Positions 7,750-17,032 of a stretch of DNA of 55,948 nt are shown here, one piece after another. The stretch comes from Campylobacterales bacterium (lineage in GTDB: Bacteria; Campylobacterota; Campylobacteria; Campylobacterales; QNZT01), in assembly GCA_027023305.1 (NCBI GenBank), contig JALVVR010000016.1, positions 1 through 55,948 of the forward strand, in the 5' to 3' direction. Below the pieces are notes generated by a model. That model was not told the DNA's origin. It saw only the letters and a list, made by a program, of their open reading frames with translations, and ran no database searches. Each line of letters begins with the position of its first letter. Positions within the stretch are counted from its first letter, which is position 1. Made by a program: the position numbers and the translations under genes.

Positions 7750-9134
7750 AGTTGATAAGAGTTAGAAAGCTTATAAAAATGGTCTTCTAACTCTGTTGAA
7801 AAAATTTTATCGAAAAAATTTATATTAACTAACTTTTGAGTAAAGCTTATAAACTGTAAAAAATCTTTTTTATTCTCTAGTTTCAAAATAGGATTTTTTT
7901 CTAGTTTTACTATATTTATTTCTCTTTCAAAAAGTTTTGCTAAAGATTTAAAATGCTCTGTTATCTTGTCATTTTCTTCTTTGTCTATACCCTCAAACTC
8001 GTATAAAGATATATTTAACTCTAACTGAGTTGATACATCAAAAATAACTGAAGATATACTCTCAACATCTTTACTATCACTACTTAAGACAACTGATTCT
8101 TTTAAGTTACAAAAACCATCTTGTGAAGTTTTAAAGATAGGTAATTTTAACTCATAAAACTCTTTTATATTTTTTGTAAAAGTTTTTGGGTCACTTATAA
8201 TGAGTCCTATATCAAACCTTTTTACATCAAGACTAAGTATTTCATCTTGTTTTACCTCTTCATATTTGATAAAGATTATGATATTTGAATTTTTATAGCT
8301 TTTTAACTTTTCATAAGCTTTTGAAAGCCTTGGATTTACTACCCTTATATAGAGTTTAGTTGTATTAAGTTTTGAAAATAGTAAAAGTGCATCATTGATA
8401 AGAGAATCTACTTCTTTGTCATTTAATCTTTGCATATCTATAAATGTGTAGATATTTTCGCCATAAGGCTTTGGAAATTGACCATAGTTTTGATTTATGC
8501 TTCTATATACACTTTGTACTACTGCTGGATTTCCTACTATAACTATCGTATCATTTGGAAGTACCATGAAGTTATCATTTGGTATGTGAAGAACTTCTTG
8601 TCTATAAATAGCAGATATTTTCCATCTGTTTTGAGTAAGAGCTCCTATATGTTTATATGCGAAGTTACTAGTAGGAGGAATTTGAATTTGAGCAATTTCT
8701 CCTTTACCTAAGCCTATCTCTTTTGCATAGATTGGGATATTTGGTAAAAAGTTTATCATACGATTTACTACTATATCTGTAGCATCAATCTTGTTGATAT
8801 ACTCATCTTCTAATTCTAGTTGCCACTTATCTAACAAAACTATCTTTAAATCTTTATGTAGATATCTTATGTTTTTATAAGTTTCAACTAAATCATTTTT
8901 ATTTGGTAAAATTAAAAAGGCTTCAAAGAAATCGATTTGGTTTAAAAGTTTTGAAAGTTTACTAAAACTCGTGGGATCAAACTTATATAACAGGCAACTA
9001 TCACTTCTAGCTTCTGGTAAAATATTTTCATCAAAATAAACTATATAGTATCTGTCCCCAGTTTTAGAGATGGAGAGCCTTTGTAAAAAAGCTTTTCCCA
9101 CTCTTCCATCTACTATAACTAAGATATTTTTCAA
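7731..9134 (-). CDS. TrkA/RCK-domain protein (COG3400-like)
   Basis: This 467-residue protein starts with a Rossmann-like strand (MKNILVIVDGRVGKAFLQRL) resembling TrkA-N domains. It has an RCK_C-like segment near residues 150-215 (IQIPPTSNFAYKHIGAL...VLPNDTIVIVGNPAVVQSV). The remainder is not recognised. It fits a conserved Campylobacterota family annotated as COG3400 or TrkA-domain proteins, possibly regulating a potassium channel or transporter. There are no transmembrane segments. It is the last gene of an operon with hisD one base upstream, and overlaps the convergent antiporter gene. Confidence 0.65.
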   Translation of the reverse strand: MKNILVIVDGRVGKAFLQRLSISKTGDRYYIVYFDENILPEARSDSCLLYKFDPTSFSKLSKLLNQIDFFEAFLILPNKNDLVETYKNIRYLHKDLKIVLLDKWQLELEDEYINKIDATDIVVNRMINFLPNIPIYAKEIGLGKGEIAQIQIPPTSNFAYKHIGALTQNRWKISAIYRQEVLHIPNDNFMVLPNDTIVIVGNPAVVQSVYRSINQNYGQFPKPYGENIYTFIDMQRLNDKEVDSLINDALLLFSKLNTTKLYIRVVNPRLSKAYEKLKSYKNSNIIIFIKYEEVKQDEILSLDVKRFDIGLIISDPKTFTKNIKEFYELKLPIFKTSQDGFCNLKESVVLSSDSKDVESISSVIFDVSTQLELNISLYEFEGIDKEENDKITEHFKSLAKLFEREINIVKLEKNPILKLENKKDFLQFISFTQKLVNINFFDKIFSTELEDHFYKLSNSYQLYIPKL

Positions 9135-9135
9135 A

Positions 9136-10425
9136 CTAATCTACTCTGGATGTAACTGATAGTTTATGAGCTTCTAATCCTTCTGTATCAGCTAAGAGGG
9201 CACAAGCTGAAGCCAGCTCATTAATCCCCTTTTTACTCATGCTTATAATAGAACTTTTTTTGAGAAAATTTTCTACATTTAAAGGTGAGTAAAACTTAGC
9301 TGTTCCTCCCGTTGGCAAAGTATGGTTTGGTCCTGCTATATAATCTCCTATCGCTTCTGGAGTATATCTACCCATAAAGATAGCTCCTGCATGTTTTATC
9401 AAAGGAAGCAGTTCAAAAGGATTTTCAACCATAAGTTCTAAATGCTCTACTGCTAACTCATTCATAATATCTACTGCTTGAGTTATATCTTGAGCTACTA
9501 TTATAGCTCCTCTTTTTTCTATTGATTCTCTTGCTATCTCTTCTCTACTCAAAGTTTTTAAAACTTTTTCTATCTCCTCTGCTACCTCTTTGGCAACTTC
9601 TACACTATCAGTTATCAAGATAGAACTTGCCATTTGGTCATGTTCTGCTTGACTTAGCAGGTCGATTGCTAGGTGATTGATATTTGCACTCTTGTCAGCT
9701 ATAACACCTATCTCACTAGGACCTGCAATCATGTCAATATTTACTTCTCCAAAAACCAACTTTTTGGCAGTCGCTACAAATATATTTCCAGGACCTGTAA
9801 TGACATCAACTTTTGGAATATTTTCAGTTCCATAAGCTAAAGATGCTATTGCAGTAGCTCCTCCAACTTTAAAAGCTTTTTTGATACCACAGAGATGAAG
9901 AGCAGCAAGAAGAAGGTGATTTATCTCATCATTTGGAGTTGGAGTACATACAACTATCTCTTTTACACCAGCTACTATGGCAGGAATAGCATTCATCAGA
10001 AGACTACTTGGATATGCAGCTTTCCCTCCAGGTATATATAGCCCTGCCTTGTCAACAGGAGTTACTTTTTGTCCTAAAACACTTCCATTGTCTTCAAAAT
10101 CTAACCATGATTTTGGTAGTTGTTTTTGGTGGTATGAATAAATCCTATCATAAGCTAAGTGAAGTGCATCTTTTAACTTAGAGTCAAGTGAATCATAAGC
10201 TTTTTTCATATCGGCTGTATCTATCATGATATCTTTATCTTGAGATGGAGTCCATCCATCAAACTTAGAAACATGAGCGAAAAGAGCTTGATTTTTTTGC
10301 TCTTTTATCTCATTTATTATATTTTGAACGATAGAAGAGACGGAGTCTATATCCATCTTTCCACGATTTAGAAGTATTTCAAACTCTTTAGAGAAGTTTT
10401 TATCTTGAGTATCTATTATAAGCAA
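9136..10425 (-). CDS. hisD: histidinol dehydrogenase
   Basis: This 429-residue enzyme catalyses the last two steps of histidine biosynthesis (L-histidinol to L-histidine, NAD- and Zn-dependent). Visible signatures are the PGGKAAYPSSLLM and KVGGATAIASLAYGTE segments, VDVITGPGN, the IDMIAGPSEI motif, and the zinc/catalytic AEHDQ and GPNHTLPTGGTAK near the C-terminus. Length and motif order are standard. It lies 28 bases downstream of the coiled-coil gene and one base before the TrkA-like gene, an unusual location outside a his operon. Confidence 0.97.
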   Translation of the reverse strand: MLIIDTQDKNFSKEFEILLNRGKMDIDSVSSIVQNIINEIKEQKNQALFAHVSKFDGWTPSQDKDIMIDTADMKKAYDSLDSKLKDALHLAYDRIYSYHQKQLPKSWLDFEDNGSVLGQKVTPVDKAGLYIPGGKAAYPSSLLMNAIPAIVAGVKEIVVCTPTPNDEINHLLLAALHLCGIKKAFKVGGATAIASLAYGTENIPKVDVITGPGNIFVATAKKLVFGEVNIDMIAGPSEIGVIADKSANINHLAIDLLSQAEHDQMASSILITDSVEVAKEVAEEIEKVLKTLSREEIARESIEKRGAIIVAQDITQAVDIMNELAVEHLELMVENPFELLPLIKHAGAIFMGRYTPEAIGDYIAGPNHTLPTGGTAKFYSPLNVENFLKKSSIISMSKKGINELASACALLADTEGLEAHKLSVTSRVD

Positions 10426-10453
10426 TGATATAACCTTTTTGATTTGATTATAA

Positions 10454-11494
10454 CTAATTACCCTTTAAAAGATTTTCTATTTTTTCTCTCCATAACTTAT
10501 CTCTGTCATTCATCTGTTTTGTAAAGTCATTAACTTTTTGGCGATAACTTTTTATCTCATTTTCTAACTTTTTATTTATACTTTCCTCTTTTTCAAGTTG
10601 CATTTTTAGAAGAGCTTGTTTTCTATCTAGAGAGCTTAGTTTTATCTCATAACTTTTCTCTTTTGTATCGCACTCTTTTTCTAGTTGTTTAGAAACATCT
10701 AGCTCACTCTTTCCAGAAAGCTCTTTATCTTTTTGCTCTAGTTTACTTTCTAACTCTTTTATCTTAGTTTCATACTCATCTAATTTTGTTTGTAAAATAT
10801 TTACTTTACTTCCTATTGTACTTTTTCTTATTTCTAAATCTTTGTTAAGATTTTTAAACTTTTGTTCCCACTCTTGGTTTATCTTTTTAACTTCCTTTTC
10901 ATGCGACAACTCCAAATCACCTTTTTCACTCATCTTCTTCTCATAAGAGGCTAAAGCTTCCTCTTTTTGTATAAGTTTTTGGTTTAACTCACTTAAATTT
11001 TTTTCATAATCATCATTGAAAGTTGATAATCTCTTCTCCCAATCTCCTAATCTTGTTGTTAACTCTGCATCTTTTTTCTTCAACCCCAAAAGCTCTTCAT
11101 CTCTGTTTTGTAACTTTTCTTTTAAAGTTTTATTTTCATCTTTTAAACTCTCTATAGTTTTGTTTAATGATGTTAGCTCATACTCTTTAGAAGAGATATC
11201 TTTTTCGATTTTACTATTTAACTCTCTGTTTTGCTCTAGCAAACTATTGTGTTTTGAACTTAAAAGTGATAGTTCATTTACTTTACTATCAGATTCATCT
11301 TTTAAAGATTTTAACTTATTATTTAAAGAATTGTTTTCATCTTTTAAATCTATAACTTTTAGATTCCAAGCTTTTTCTATATCTTTTATTTTGTTAGCAA
11401 AACCTATCGATTTTAAAAGCCACCCTATTACAAGACCTATTAAACTAGCTATTAACAAACAAGCTATTATTTGAAATACTATATAACTCATCAT
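10454..11494 (-). CDS. membrane-anchored coiled-coil protein
   Basis: This is a 346-residue protein with one N-terminal transmembrane helix (about residues 4-27, IVFQIIACLLIASLIGLVIG). The rest, to the C-terminus, is a long heptad-rich K/E/L segment interrupted near 150-170. No enzymatic domain is seen. It starts at ATGATG and overlaps the OmpA/BON gene by 4 bases, so the two are co-translated and may form one envelope-spanning unit. A structural or scaffolding role is an inference; coiled coils give many false similarities. Confidence 0.6.
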   Translation of the reverse strand: MMSYIVFQIIACLLIASLIGLVIGWLLKSIGFANKIKDIEKAWNLKVIDLKDENNSLNNKLKSLKDESDSKVNELSLLSSKHNSLLEQNRELNSKIEKDISSKEYELTSLNKTIESLKDENKTLKEKLQNRDEELLGLKKKDAELTTRLGDWEKRLSTFNDDYEKNLSELNQKLIQKEEALASYEKKMSEKGDLELSHEKEVKKINQEWEQKFKNLNKDLEIRKSTIGSKVNILQTKLDEYETKIKELESKLEQKDKELSGKSELDVSKQLEKECDTKEKSYEIKLSSLDRKQALLKMQLEKEESINKKLENEIKSYRQKVNDFTKQMNDRDKLWREKIENLLKGN

Positions 11495-12204
11495 TTATCT
11501 CCTATTATTTTAAATGTTATTCTTCTGTTTTTACTTTTCCCATCCTCAGTAGAGTTATCAGCAATAGGATTTGCTTCTCCATAACCTCTTGCTTCTAAAG
11601 TATCTGAATCAATATTTTCGTGCTCAACTAGATAAGACTTAACTGCATCAGCTCTTTTTGCACTAAGCATCAAATTATAATCTTCTTTTCCATCACTGTC
11701 AGTATATCCTGCTATCTCTATCTTATATCCCGGACAATCTCTGATAACAGTTGCCAAGTTTGATAAAAGCACAAAACTATCTTTTTTTATCACTGCTTTT
11801 GCTGATTCAAAGTTGATTTTATTGTTAGAAAGTAGTTTTTCAAACTTTTCTTGACAAGTTATAACTTTTGGCTTTACAATTTTTACCTTTTTTTTAGGAA
11901 CAATTTTTTTTATGGTTATAAAATCCTTAACTCCCCATACACCTAAGCTTTTTTTTGCTATTTGTATAGCTTCATTTTTCTTTTCAAGATTTGGAGCTTC
12001 TCCACTAAGAGCTACTATTTCAGTGGCTTTTATGCCATTTCCTACTATTTTTAGATTAACCCAGTTTATCTGCCTATCTTTTAAATCTGAAGTTACATTT
12101 GAGATTATGTTAGATTTTATAGTTTCAACTTTGTTTTCAAAACATATAAACGATAAAAAGCCTATTAACAAAAAACCAGCCAACAAGAGTAAAAACCGTT
12201 TCAT
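11491..12204 (-). CDS. OmpA-family protein with BON-like domain
   Basis: This 237-residue protein has an N-terminal hydrophobic anchor (residues 2-22), a BON-like segment near 40-100 (VALSGEAPN...AKKSLGVWGVKDF) and a C-terminal OmpA peptidoglycan-binding domain. The latter shows IEIAGYTDSDG, LSAKRADAV, ARGYGEANPIADN and KNRRITFKI. It should anchor to the inner membrane and bind peptidoglycan. It is the first gene of the operon with the coiled-coil protein, hisD and the TrkA-like protein. A TATAAT lies 26 to 31 bases before its start. Confidence 0.8.
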   Translation of the reverse strand: MKRFLLLLAGFLLIGFLSFICFENKVETIKSNIISNVTSDLKDRQINWVNLKIVGNGIKATEIVALSGEAPNLEKKNEAIQIAKKSLGVWGVKDFITIKKIVPKKKVKIVKPKVITCQEKFEKLLSNNKINFESAKAVIKKDSFVLLSNLATVIRDCPGYKIEIAGYTDSDGKEDYNLMLSAKRADAVKSYLVEHENIDSDTLEARGYGEANPIADNSTEDGKSKNRRITFKIIGDK

Positions 12205-12229
12205 AACTTTTTCCTTAATTTTTGGTAAA

Positions 12230-12235
12230 ATTATA
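12230..12235 (-). promoter_or_regulatory. -10 box of the OmpA/BON - coiled-coil - hisD operon
   Basis: A perfect TATAAT on the minus strand (12235 down to 12230) lies 26 bases upstream of the ATG of the OmpA/BON gene in an AT-rich gap. Campylobacterota sigma70 promoters often lack a clear -35, so the call rests on the -10 and position. Confidence 0.45.
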
Positions 12236-12289
12236 TTTAACTTTTATATAGTAAGTAATTAATTTTGTAATAAATATTTTATTCTAAGG

Positions 12290-13153
12290 TTAATTTAAGT
12301 ATTTTCTTTCATATCTAGGAAGCATACTTTCATTTCCTAAAAGTCCACCTTGATGAATATATAAAATTTCATGATTAAAGATAGTTTTATTTTCTTTTAG
12401 AGTTATCCAACCTATTGGATCATATAAAAGGTCAAACTCTATGCCAGAGAGTTTTAACTCTTGCCAAATTTCAAAACATTCAGGGTATAGTTTTGCAAAA
12501 TGATACTTTTTTGATGCTTTAAGTATAGTTGGGTGTTGTGTATAATCTTCACAAAGTCCAAAAAATTCTTTTTTCAAATACTCACTTCCACCAACACAAG
12601 AAGTAGTGTAAACTTTTAAAGATGGGAGATTTTTTTGCAAAAAAAGAGCTGTAGTACCTGTGCCACTTGGTAAAAATATATCAACTACTTTTTTGTTTTC
12701 TTCACACCACTTTAAAATCTCATCAGCTAAGATTTTTATGCCTATTTTAGCATCTATTATATATCCACCTTCTGGGACAAAAAGTTCATCTTCATCGAAT
12801 TTAGTTGGAAGAGATTTTTCATATATTTTCATACCATTTTCTAAGGAGTATTTATAATTTCCATGAGGATTTTGTTTTAAAAAATCATTTACATGAGAAG
12901 TGTAGTAGTCAAAATTTAACTCTTTATACTTTGCTAAATATGATATAGATAGCATAGCATTTGATTGAGATGAGCCGTGGGAAATTATTTTTTTATAGTT
13001 TGATAAATCTTTATCAAATAGATAGTAAAGCTTTCTAGCTTTGTTACCACTAAAGAAGGGATGAGTTAAATCATCCCTTTTGATAAAGTATTTTGTATCT
13101 TGAAATACAAACTCTTCAACAGGAGTTGGAAGGTTAATTTCTATCGAGTGCAT
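12290..13153 (-). CDS. PLP-dependent ACC deaminase / D-cysteine desulfhydrase family enzyme
   Basis: This 287-residue protein is a fold type II PLP enzyme. The PLP lysine lies in FIKRDDLTHPFFSGNKARKL (residue about 38), with SHGSSQSNAML for substrate/phosphate contacts, and FLPSGTGTTALFL as the phosphate-binding glycine loop. Annotated relatives are 1-aminocyclopropane-1-carboxylate deaminases or D-cysteine desulfhydrases; which reaction is used here cannot be told. It is somewhat shorter than the usual 330 residues. Its start overlaps the 3' end of fba by 20 bases, indicating one transcript. Confidence 0.8.
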   Translation of the reverse strand: MHSIEINLPTPVEEFVFQDTKYFIKRDDLTHPFFSGNKARKLYYLFDKDLSNYKKIISHGSSQSNAMLSISYLAKYKELNFDYYTSHVNDFLKQNPHGNYKYSLENGMKIYEKSLPTKFDEDELFVPEGGYIIDAKIGIKILADEILKWCEENKKVVDIFLPSGTGTTALFLQKNLPSLKVYTTSCVGGSEYLKKEFFGLCEDYTQHPTILKASKKYHFAKLYPECFEIWQELKLSGIEFDLLYDPIGWITLKENKTIFNHEILYIHQGGLLGNESMLPRYERKYLN

Positions 13154-14207
13154 TTAAATCAGAAAAAGCTGTTTTTAGTCTTTTTACCATTGACTTTTCA
13201 CCCTCTCTCAAAAATTTTCTTGGGTCATAGTATGATTTGTTTGGTTTATCTTCACCATCTGGATTTCCTATTTGGGATTGTAAGTAATCTCTGTTTTTTG
13301 CTTCATAACTTCTAACTCCATCCCAAAAAGCCCACTGAGTATCAGTATCTATGTTCATCTTTATAACACCATAACTAACAGCTTCTCTAATTTCATCTAA
13401 ACTACTTCCACTTCCTCCATGAAAGACAAAGTTAACTGGTTTATCATCAGATAGATTTAGTTTTTCTTTTATGTATTTTTGAGAGTTATCTAAAATCTTT
13501 GGCTCTAGTTTTACATTTCCAGGTTTATAAACTCCGTGAACATTTCCAAAAGATGCAGCTATGGTAAACTTATCACTTATAGCACTTAGTCTTTCATAAG
13601 CTTCACAAACTTCCTCAGGCTGAGTATATAAAAGTGAGCTATCAACTCCACTGTTATCTACTCCATCTTCCTCCCCACCAGTGATTCCCAGCTCAATCTC
13701 AAGAATCATATCTATTTTACTCATTCTTTTTAAGTAATCTTCACATATAGATAGGTTTTCCTCTAAACTCTCTTCAGAAAGATCTAACATATGTGAGCTA
13801 AACAGAGGTGTTCCACTCTCTTTAAAGTGTTTTTCACTCTCCTCAAGCAGTGCATCTATCCAAGGAAGAAGTTTTTTTGCTGCATGGTCAGTATGAAGTA
13901 CAACAGCAACTCCATAAGCCTTTGCCAAAGTATGCACATGTTTTGCAGCACTTACTGCTCCAAGAACTGCCCCAACTTTACTATCTATCGCCTTTCCAGC
14001 ATAAAAGGTTGCTCCACCATTTGATAGTTGGATAATAACTGGAGAGTTTGCCTCTTTTGCACTCTCAAGCACTGCATTTATCGAGTTAGTTCCTACAACA
14101 TTTACTGCAGGGATTGCAAATCCCTCCTCTTTTGCAATAGCAAATAGCTTGGTTAATTTTTCGCCACTTATAACACCACTTCCAACTTCATTTAAAACTC
14201 TACCCAT
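13134..14207 (-). CDS. fba: fructose-bisphosphate aldolase, class II (FbaA type)
   Basis: This 357-residue zinc aldolase interconverts fructose 1,6-bisphosphate with DHAP and glyceraldehyde 3-phosphate. The class IIA signature VVLHTDHAAKKLLPW and the NGGATFYAGK segment are present, with the zinc-ligand regions FSSHMLDLSEE and FHGGSGSS, and the C-terminal YYDPRKFLREGE. The ATG at 14207 with AGGAG upstream is preferred over a TTG one codon earlier. It follows peb4 by 9 bases, the same neighbour pair as in Campylobacter jejuni (Cj0596-Cj0597). Confidence 0.97.
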   Translation of the reverse strand: MGRVLNEVGSGVISGEKLTKLFAIAKEEGFAIPAVNVVGTNSINAVLESAKEANSPVIIQLSNGGATFYAGKAIDSKVGAVLGAVSAAKHVHTLAKAYGVAVVLHTDHAAKKLLPWIDALLEESEKHFKESGTPLFSSHMLDLSEESLEENLSICEDYLKRMSKIDMILEIELGITGGEEDGVDNSGVDSSLLYTQPEEVCEAYERLSAISDKFTIAASFGNVHGVYKPGNVKLEPKILDNSQKYIKEKLNLSDDKPVNFVFHGGSGSSLDEIREAVSYGVIKMNIDTDTQWAFWDGVRSYEAKNRDYLQSQIGNPDGEDKPNKSYYDPRKFLREGEKSMVKRLKTAFSDLNALDRN

Positions 14208-14216
14208 CAAAAACTC

Positions 14217-15047
14217 CTACTTGCTATATGTAACTTTATACTCTTTTCTTAAATCTTGTACTAACTTTTTCATTTTAGCTCTTATTTTATCAGTTTTAAG
14301 TTTTGCTTTTATCTCAGCTTTTACTTTATCATAAGGCATTATTGAACCTTTTTTCAACTTATCTTGAACATATATAACATGATAACCAAATTTTGTTTTT
14401 ACTGGTTCTTTTGTAAAACTTCCCTTTTTCAATGCAAATGCTGCTTTTGAAAACTCTGGTACCATAGTTTTATATGTAAACCAACCAAGTTCTCCACCAT
14501 TTACTCCACTTGGTCCTGTTGATTTTTTCTTGGCTTCTTCTATAAATTTTTTCTCAACATCTTTTGATTTTTTTAATTCATCTATGATTTTTTTAGCTTC
14601 TTTTTTGTCTTTTACCAAGATATGTCTAGCTTTTAATTTATCCTCTTTTTCAGTAAACTTATCTTTGTTTTTATTATAAAAATCTTTTGCATCTTTATCA
14701 CTTATTTTTACACTATCAATTATCTTTTTTGTATATAGTGAAGTTGCAAGTGAATCTTTTATATATCCTATTTGAGTTTTATACTCATCAGTTTGGTCTA
14801 TCTTTTGGCTAAAGGCTTTTTTGGCTATCAGTATGTTTTCAACAGCTATATCTATGATTTGTTTTCTCTTTTGTGGATCAAGTTTGTCTATGCCACCATA
14901 TTGTTGTATCATAGCACCATTTGGTATCATTCTTAGAACTTGAGCAACCTCTTTGTCTGTTATCTTTTTATCTCCAATTGTTGCATAAACTTTTGCTGAC
15001 AGGGTTACTGCACCTAAAATAAGTAGCGAATAAGCTAATCTTTTCAT
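14217..15047 (-). CDS. peb4: periplasmic peptidyl-prolyl isomerase, PEB4/SurA-like
   Basis: This 276-residue protein has a signal peptide ([22 protein letters not shown]) followed by a SurA-N-like helical region. A parvulin PpiC domain spans about residues 140-235 ([43 protein letters not shown]). The C-terminal helix is basic. It corresponds to the PEB4 / cell-binding factor 2 family, a periplasmic chaperone needed for outer-membrane protein assembly and adhesion in Campylobacter. Start and ribosome binding site (AAAGGATATAAATG) are clear. It is adjacent to fba, as in that genus. Confidence 0.9.
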   Translation of the reverse strand: MKRLAYSLLILGAVTLSAKVYATIGDKKITDKEVAQVLRMIPNGAMIQQYGGIDKLDPQKRKQIIDIAVENILIAKKAFSQKIDQTDEYKTQIGYIKDSLATSLYTKKIIDSVKISDKDAKDFYNKNKDKFTEKEDKLKARHILVKDKKEAKKIIDELKKSKDVEKKFIEEAKKKSTGPSGVNGGELGWFTYKTMVPEFSKAAFALKKGSFTKEPVKTKFGYHVIYVQDKLKKGSIMPYDKVKAEIKAKLKTDKIRAKMKKLVQDLRKEYKVTYSK

Positions 15048-15079
15048 TTATATCCTTTATATAATATTTTAACGGATAA

Positions 15080-16951
15080 TTATACTAAAATGATACTAAA
15101 ATTAGCTCCAACTCTTTCATTTTTTAAGATTAAATCTCCACCAAGTGAATTTTTTACAATAAATTTTGACATATATAATCCTAAACCTGTGGAGTCTTTG
15201 GTGGCTTTTGTAGAAAAATATGGTTCAAAAATCTTTTTAGATATTTTTTTATCAACTCCTCCACCATTATCAATCACTTCTATGATAGCTTTTTGGTCAT
15301 TTTTAAAAACATTTATAGTTATCGTAGGATTTTTTATTTCCCTTTTTAAAAGGATATTTTCTGCATTTTTTAAAAGGTTTAGTAAAACTTGAATTAGTTC
15401 GTTTTCAAAGGTTGTTACTTTTAAATTTTTATCAACATTTTGGAATACAACTATATCATTTTTGGACAATGAGTAAGTGGCAATATTTAAAGCTTTGTTT
15501 ATAGTTTTATATAAGTAAACCTCTTTTTTTTGTTTTGATGGCTTGAAGAAGTTTGAAAAGTCATCTATAGTTGTAGAAAGGTGTTTTACGAAACTCTCTA
15601 TCTTAGTTAATGAACTTACAAAAAAATCTTTGTCATATCTATCAAGTTCTGCTTTGATTTGAAGTCCTGAAGATGTTGCACTTATCGCAGAGAGTGGTTG
15701 TTTCCACTGGTGAGCTATGAGACTTATCATCTCTCCCATTTGTGCAAGCCTTGAACGATGGATGAGAATAGAATCTTTTTTAAGATTTTTCTCTACTTCA
15801 AGGGCAACTTTTTGCTTTAACTCTTTGTTTAAATGTTCTAACTCAATAGAAGAGATTTTAGCTATATTTGAAAGAGCATCTAACTCTTTTATATCTTGAC
15901 TTGTCTGAGTCTTTTTGTACTGTTTTACTTTTAGTTTGTTAGTTGAAGTTTTGTTGATATTTAAAGTAATAATAGATAGATTTTGATTATATACTTTTCC
16001 ATTTACAACAGCTAACTCACTGTTTGTAAACAAACCTATCCCACTATCAAAGTCAAAACCATCTTTTTTAAAAAGATTCATTTTTGATATAGAGCTGACT
16101 GTAAAGAAAAAGTCACTGTACTGGCTGTCAAAACTTTTTATCATATCATGATAGAGAGAGTAAAACTTTGAACTATTTGCAAATCCTAGTTTTATACTTT
16201 CATATCTCTCTACTTTTGTATCAAAGGTAGAAAAAGTTGAGTTTAAATCTTGTATGATAGAGTTTCTTTGATGTCCATCTTTTTTAAAGATTATCGGGAA
16301 AGTATGGCTTAAAGTTTTAACATCTGTTGAGATTTTGTTTGAAAGATAGTGTTCATACAAACTTTTTATATCAAACTTATCAACTTTATAGAGTTTATCT
16401 TTTTTACTTTTTGTGATTTCTAGCTCTCTACCTATCGGTTCTACATATTGGGCAACTTTTATACTAAAATCTATGTTAGTATCTAGTTCAACTAAGATTG
16501 CTCCACTCTTTTTTACTTCATCATCTATCAAAATAAAATCATGATAAAAGCTTCCAATTAAGTTTTTATCTTCATCTAAATCATCTATAAAACTTTGTTT
16601 ATCTATATCAGTTGCATAGATAAAATAAAGGTTACTACTATCTATCGCCTTTGCTAATGAGTATGAGTTTTTATGGTAACTTATCTTAAAATCTCCCTCG
16701 CTAAGAGTAATAAAATTTATAACTATATCATCTACTAAAGTTTTATTTATAAGTGTACTAGGTGTAGATAACCCTATTATTTGAGAATTTTTTATATCTT
16801 TTTTTATCGTTTGTTGTATATCTTTTAAGTGTTTTTGTTTGTCATGAGGGATAAAAAGTTGAATTAGTATACTGTCATCAAAATCAATATTTTCTTTTAT
16901 AAATAGTTCTAATCTCTGTCTTGTTCTATATCTTAACGACTTACTTATCAT
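15080..16951 (-). CDS. FIST-domain sensor histidine kinase (soluble, orphan)
   Basis: This 623-residue protein has no transmembrane segment. The N-terminal half (about residues 20-345) resembles FIST_N plus FIST_C sensory domains (SQIIGLSTPSTLINK, GSFYHDFILID, SGIGLFTNSELAVVNGKVYNQ), thought to bind small ligands such as amino acids. A coiled coil at 360-400 leads to a HisKA box with RLAQMGEMISLIAHQWKQPL (phospho-acceptor His414), the N box NLLKNAENI, DNGGG near 561 and TGLGLYM near 588 of the HATPase. No response regulator is nearby, so its partner is elsewhere. A 15-bp-stem terminator separates it from the upstream oor operon. Confidence 0.85.
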   Translation of the reverse strand: MISKSLRYRTRQRLELFIKENIDFDDSILIQLFIPHDKQKHLKDIQQTIKKDIKNSQIIGLSTPSTLINKTLVDDIVINFITLSEGDFKISYHKNSYSLAKAIDSSNLYFIYATDIDKQSFIDDLDEDKNLIGSFYHDFILIDDEVKKSGAILVELDTNIDFSIKVAQYVEPIGRELEITKSKKDKLYKVDKFDIKSLYEHYLSNKISTDVKTLSHTFPIIFKKDGHQRNSIIQDLNSTFSTFDTKVERYESIKLGFANSSKFYSLYHDMIKSFDSQYSDFFFTVSSISKMNLFKKDGFDFDSGIGLFTNSELAVVNGKVYNQNLSIITLNINKTSTNKLKVKQYKKTQTSQDIKELDALSNIAKISSIELEHLNKELKQKVALEVEKNLKKDSILIHRSRLAQMGEMISLIAHQWKQPLSAISATSSGLQIKAELDRYDKDFFVSSLTKIESFVKHLSTTIDDFSNFFKPSKQKKEVYLYKTINKALNIATYSLSKNDIVVFQNVDKNLKVTTFENELIQVLLNLLKNAENILLKREIKNPTITINVFKNDQKAIIEVIDNGGGVDKKISKKIFEPYFSTKATKDSTGLGLYMSKFIVKNSLGGDLILKNERVGANFSIILV

Positions 16952-16988
16952 AGAACCAATTGTAGTAAAATATATTTAATTTTGGCTT

Positions 16989-17025
16989 AAAAAGGTTAAG
17001 TAAGATAAAATTACTTAACCTTTTT
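16989..17025 (-). terminator. intrinsic terminator of the TCA/oor operon
   Basis: A perfect 15-bp inverted repeat (arms 16989-17003 and 17011-17025, AAAAAGGTTAAGTAA) with a 7-base loop sits 7 bases after the oorC stop. On the minus strand the second arm ends in a T-run, so it reads as a rho-independent terminator. It also insulates the following kinase gene. Confidence 0.8.
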
Positions 17026-17032
17026 AAATATA

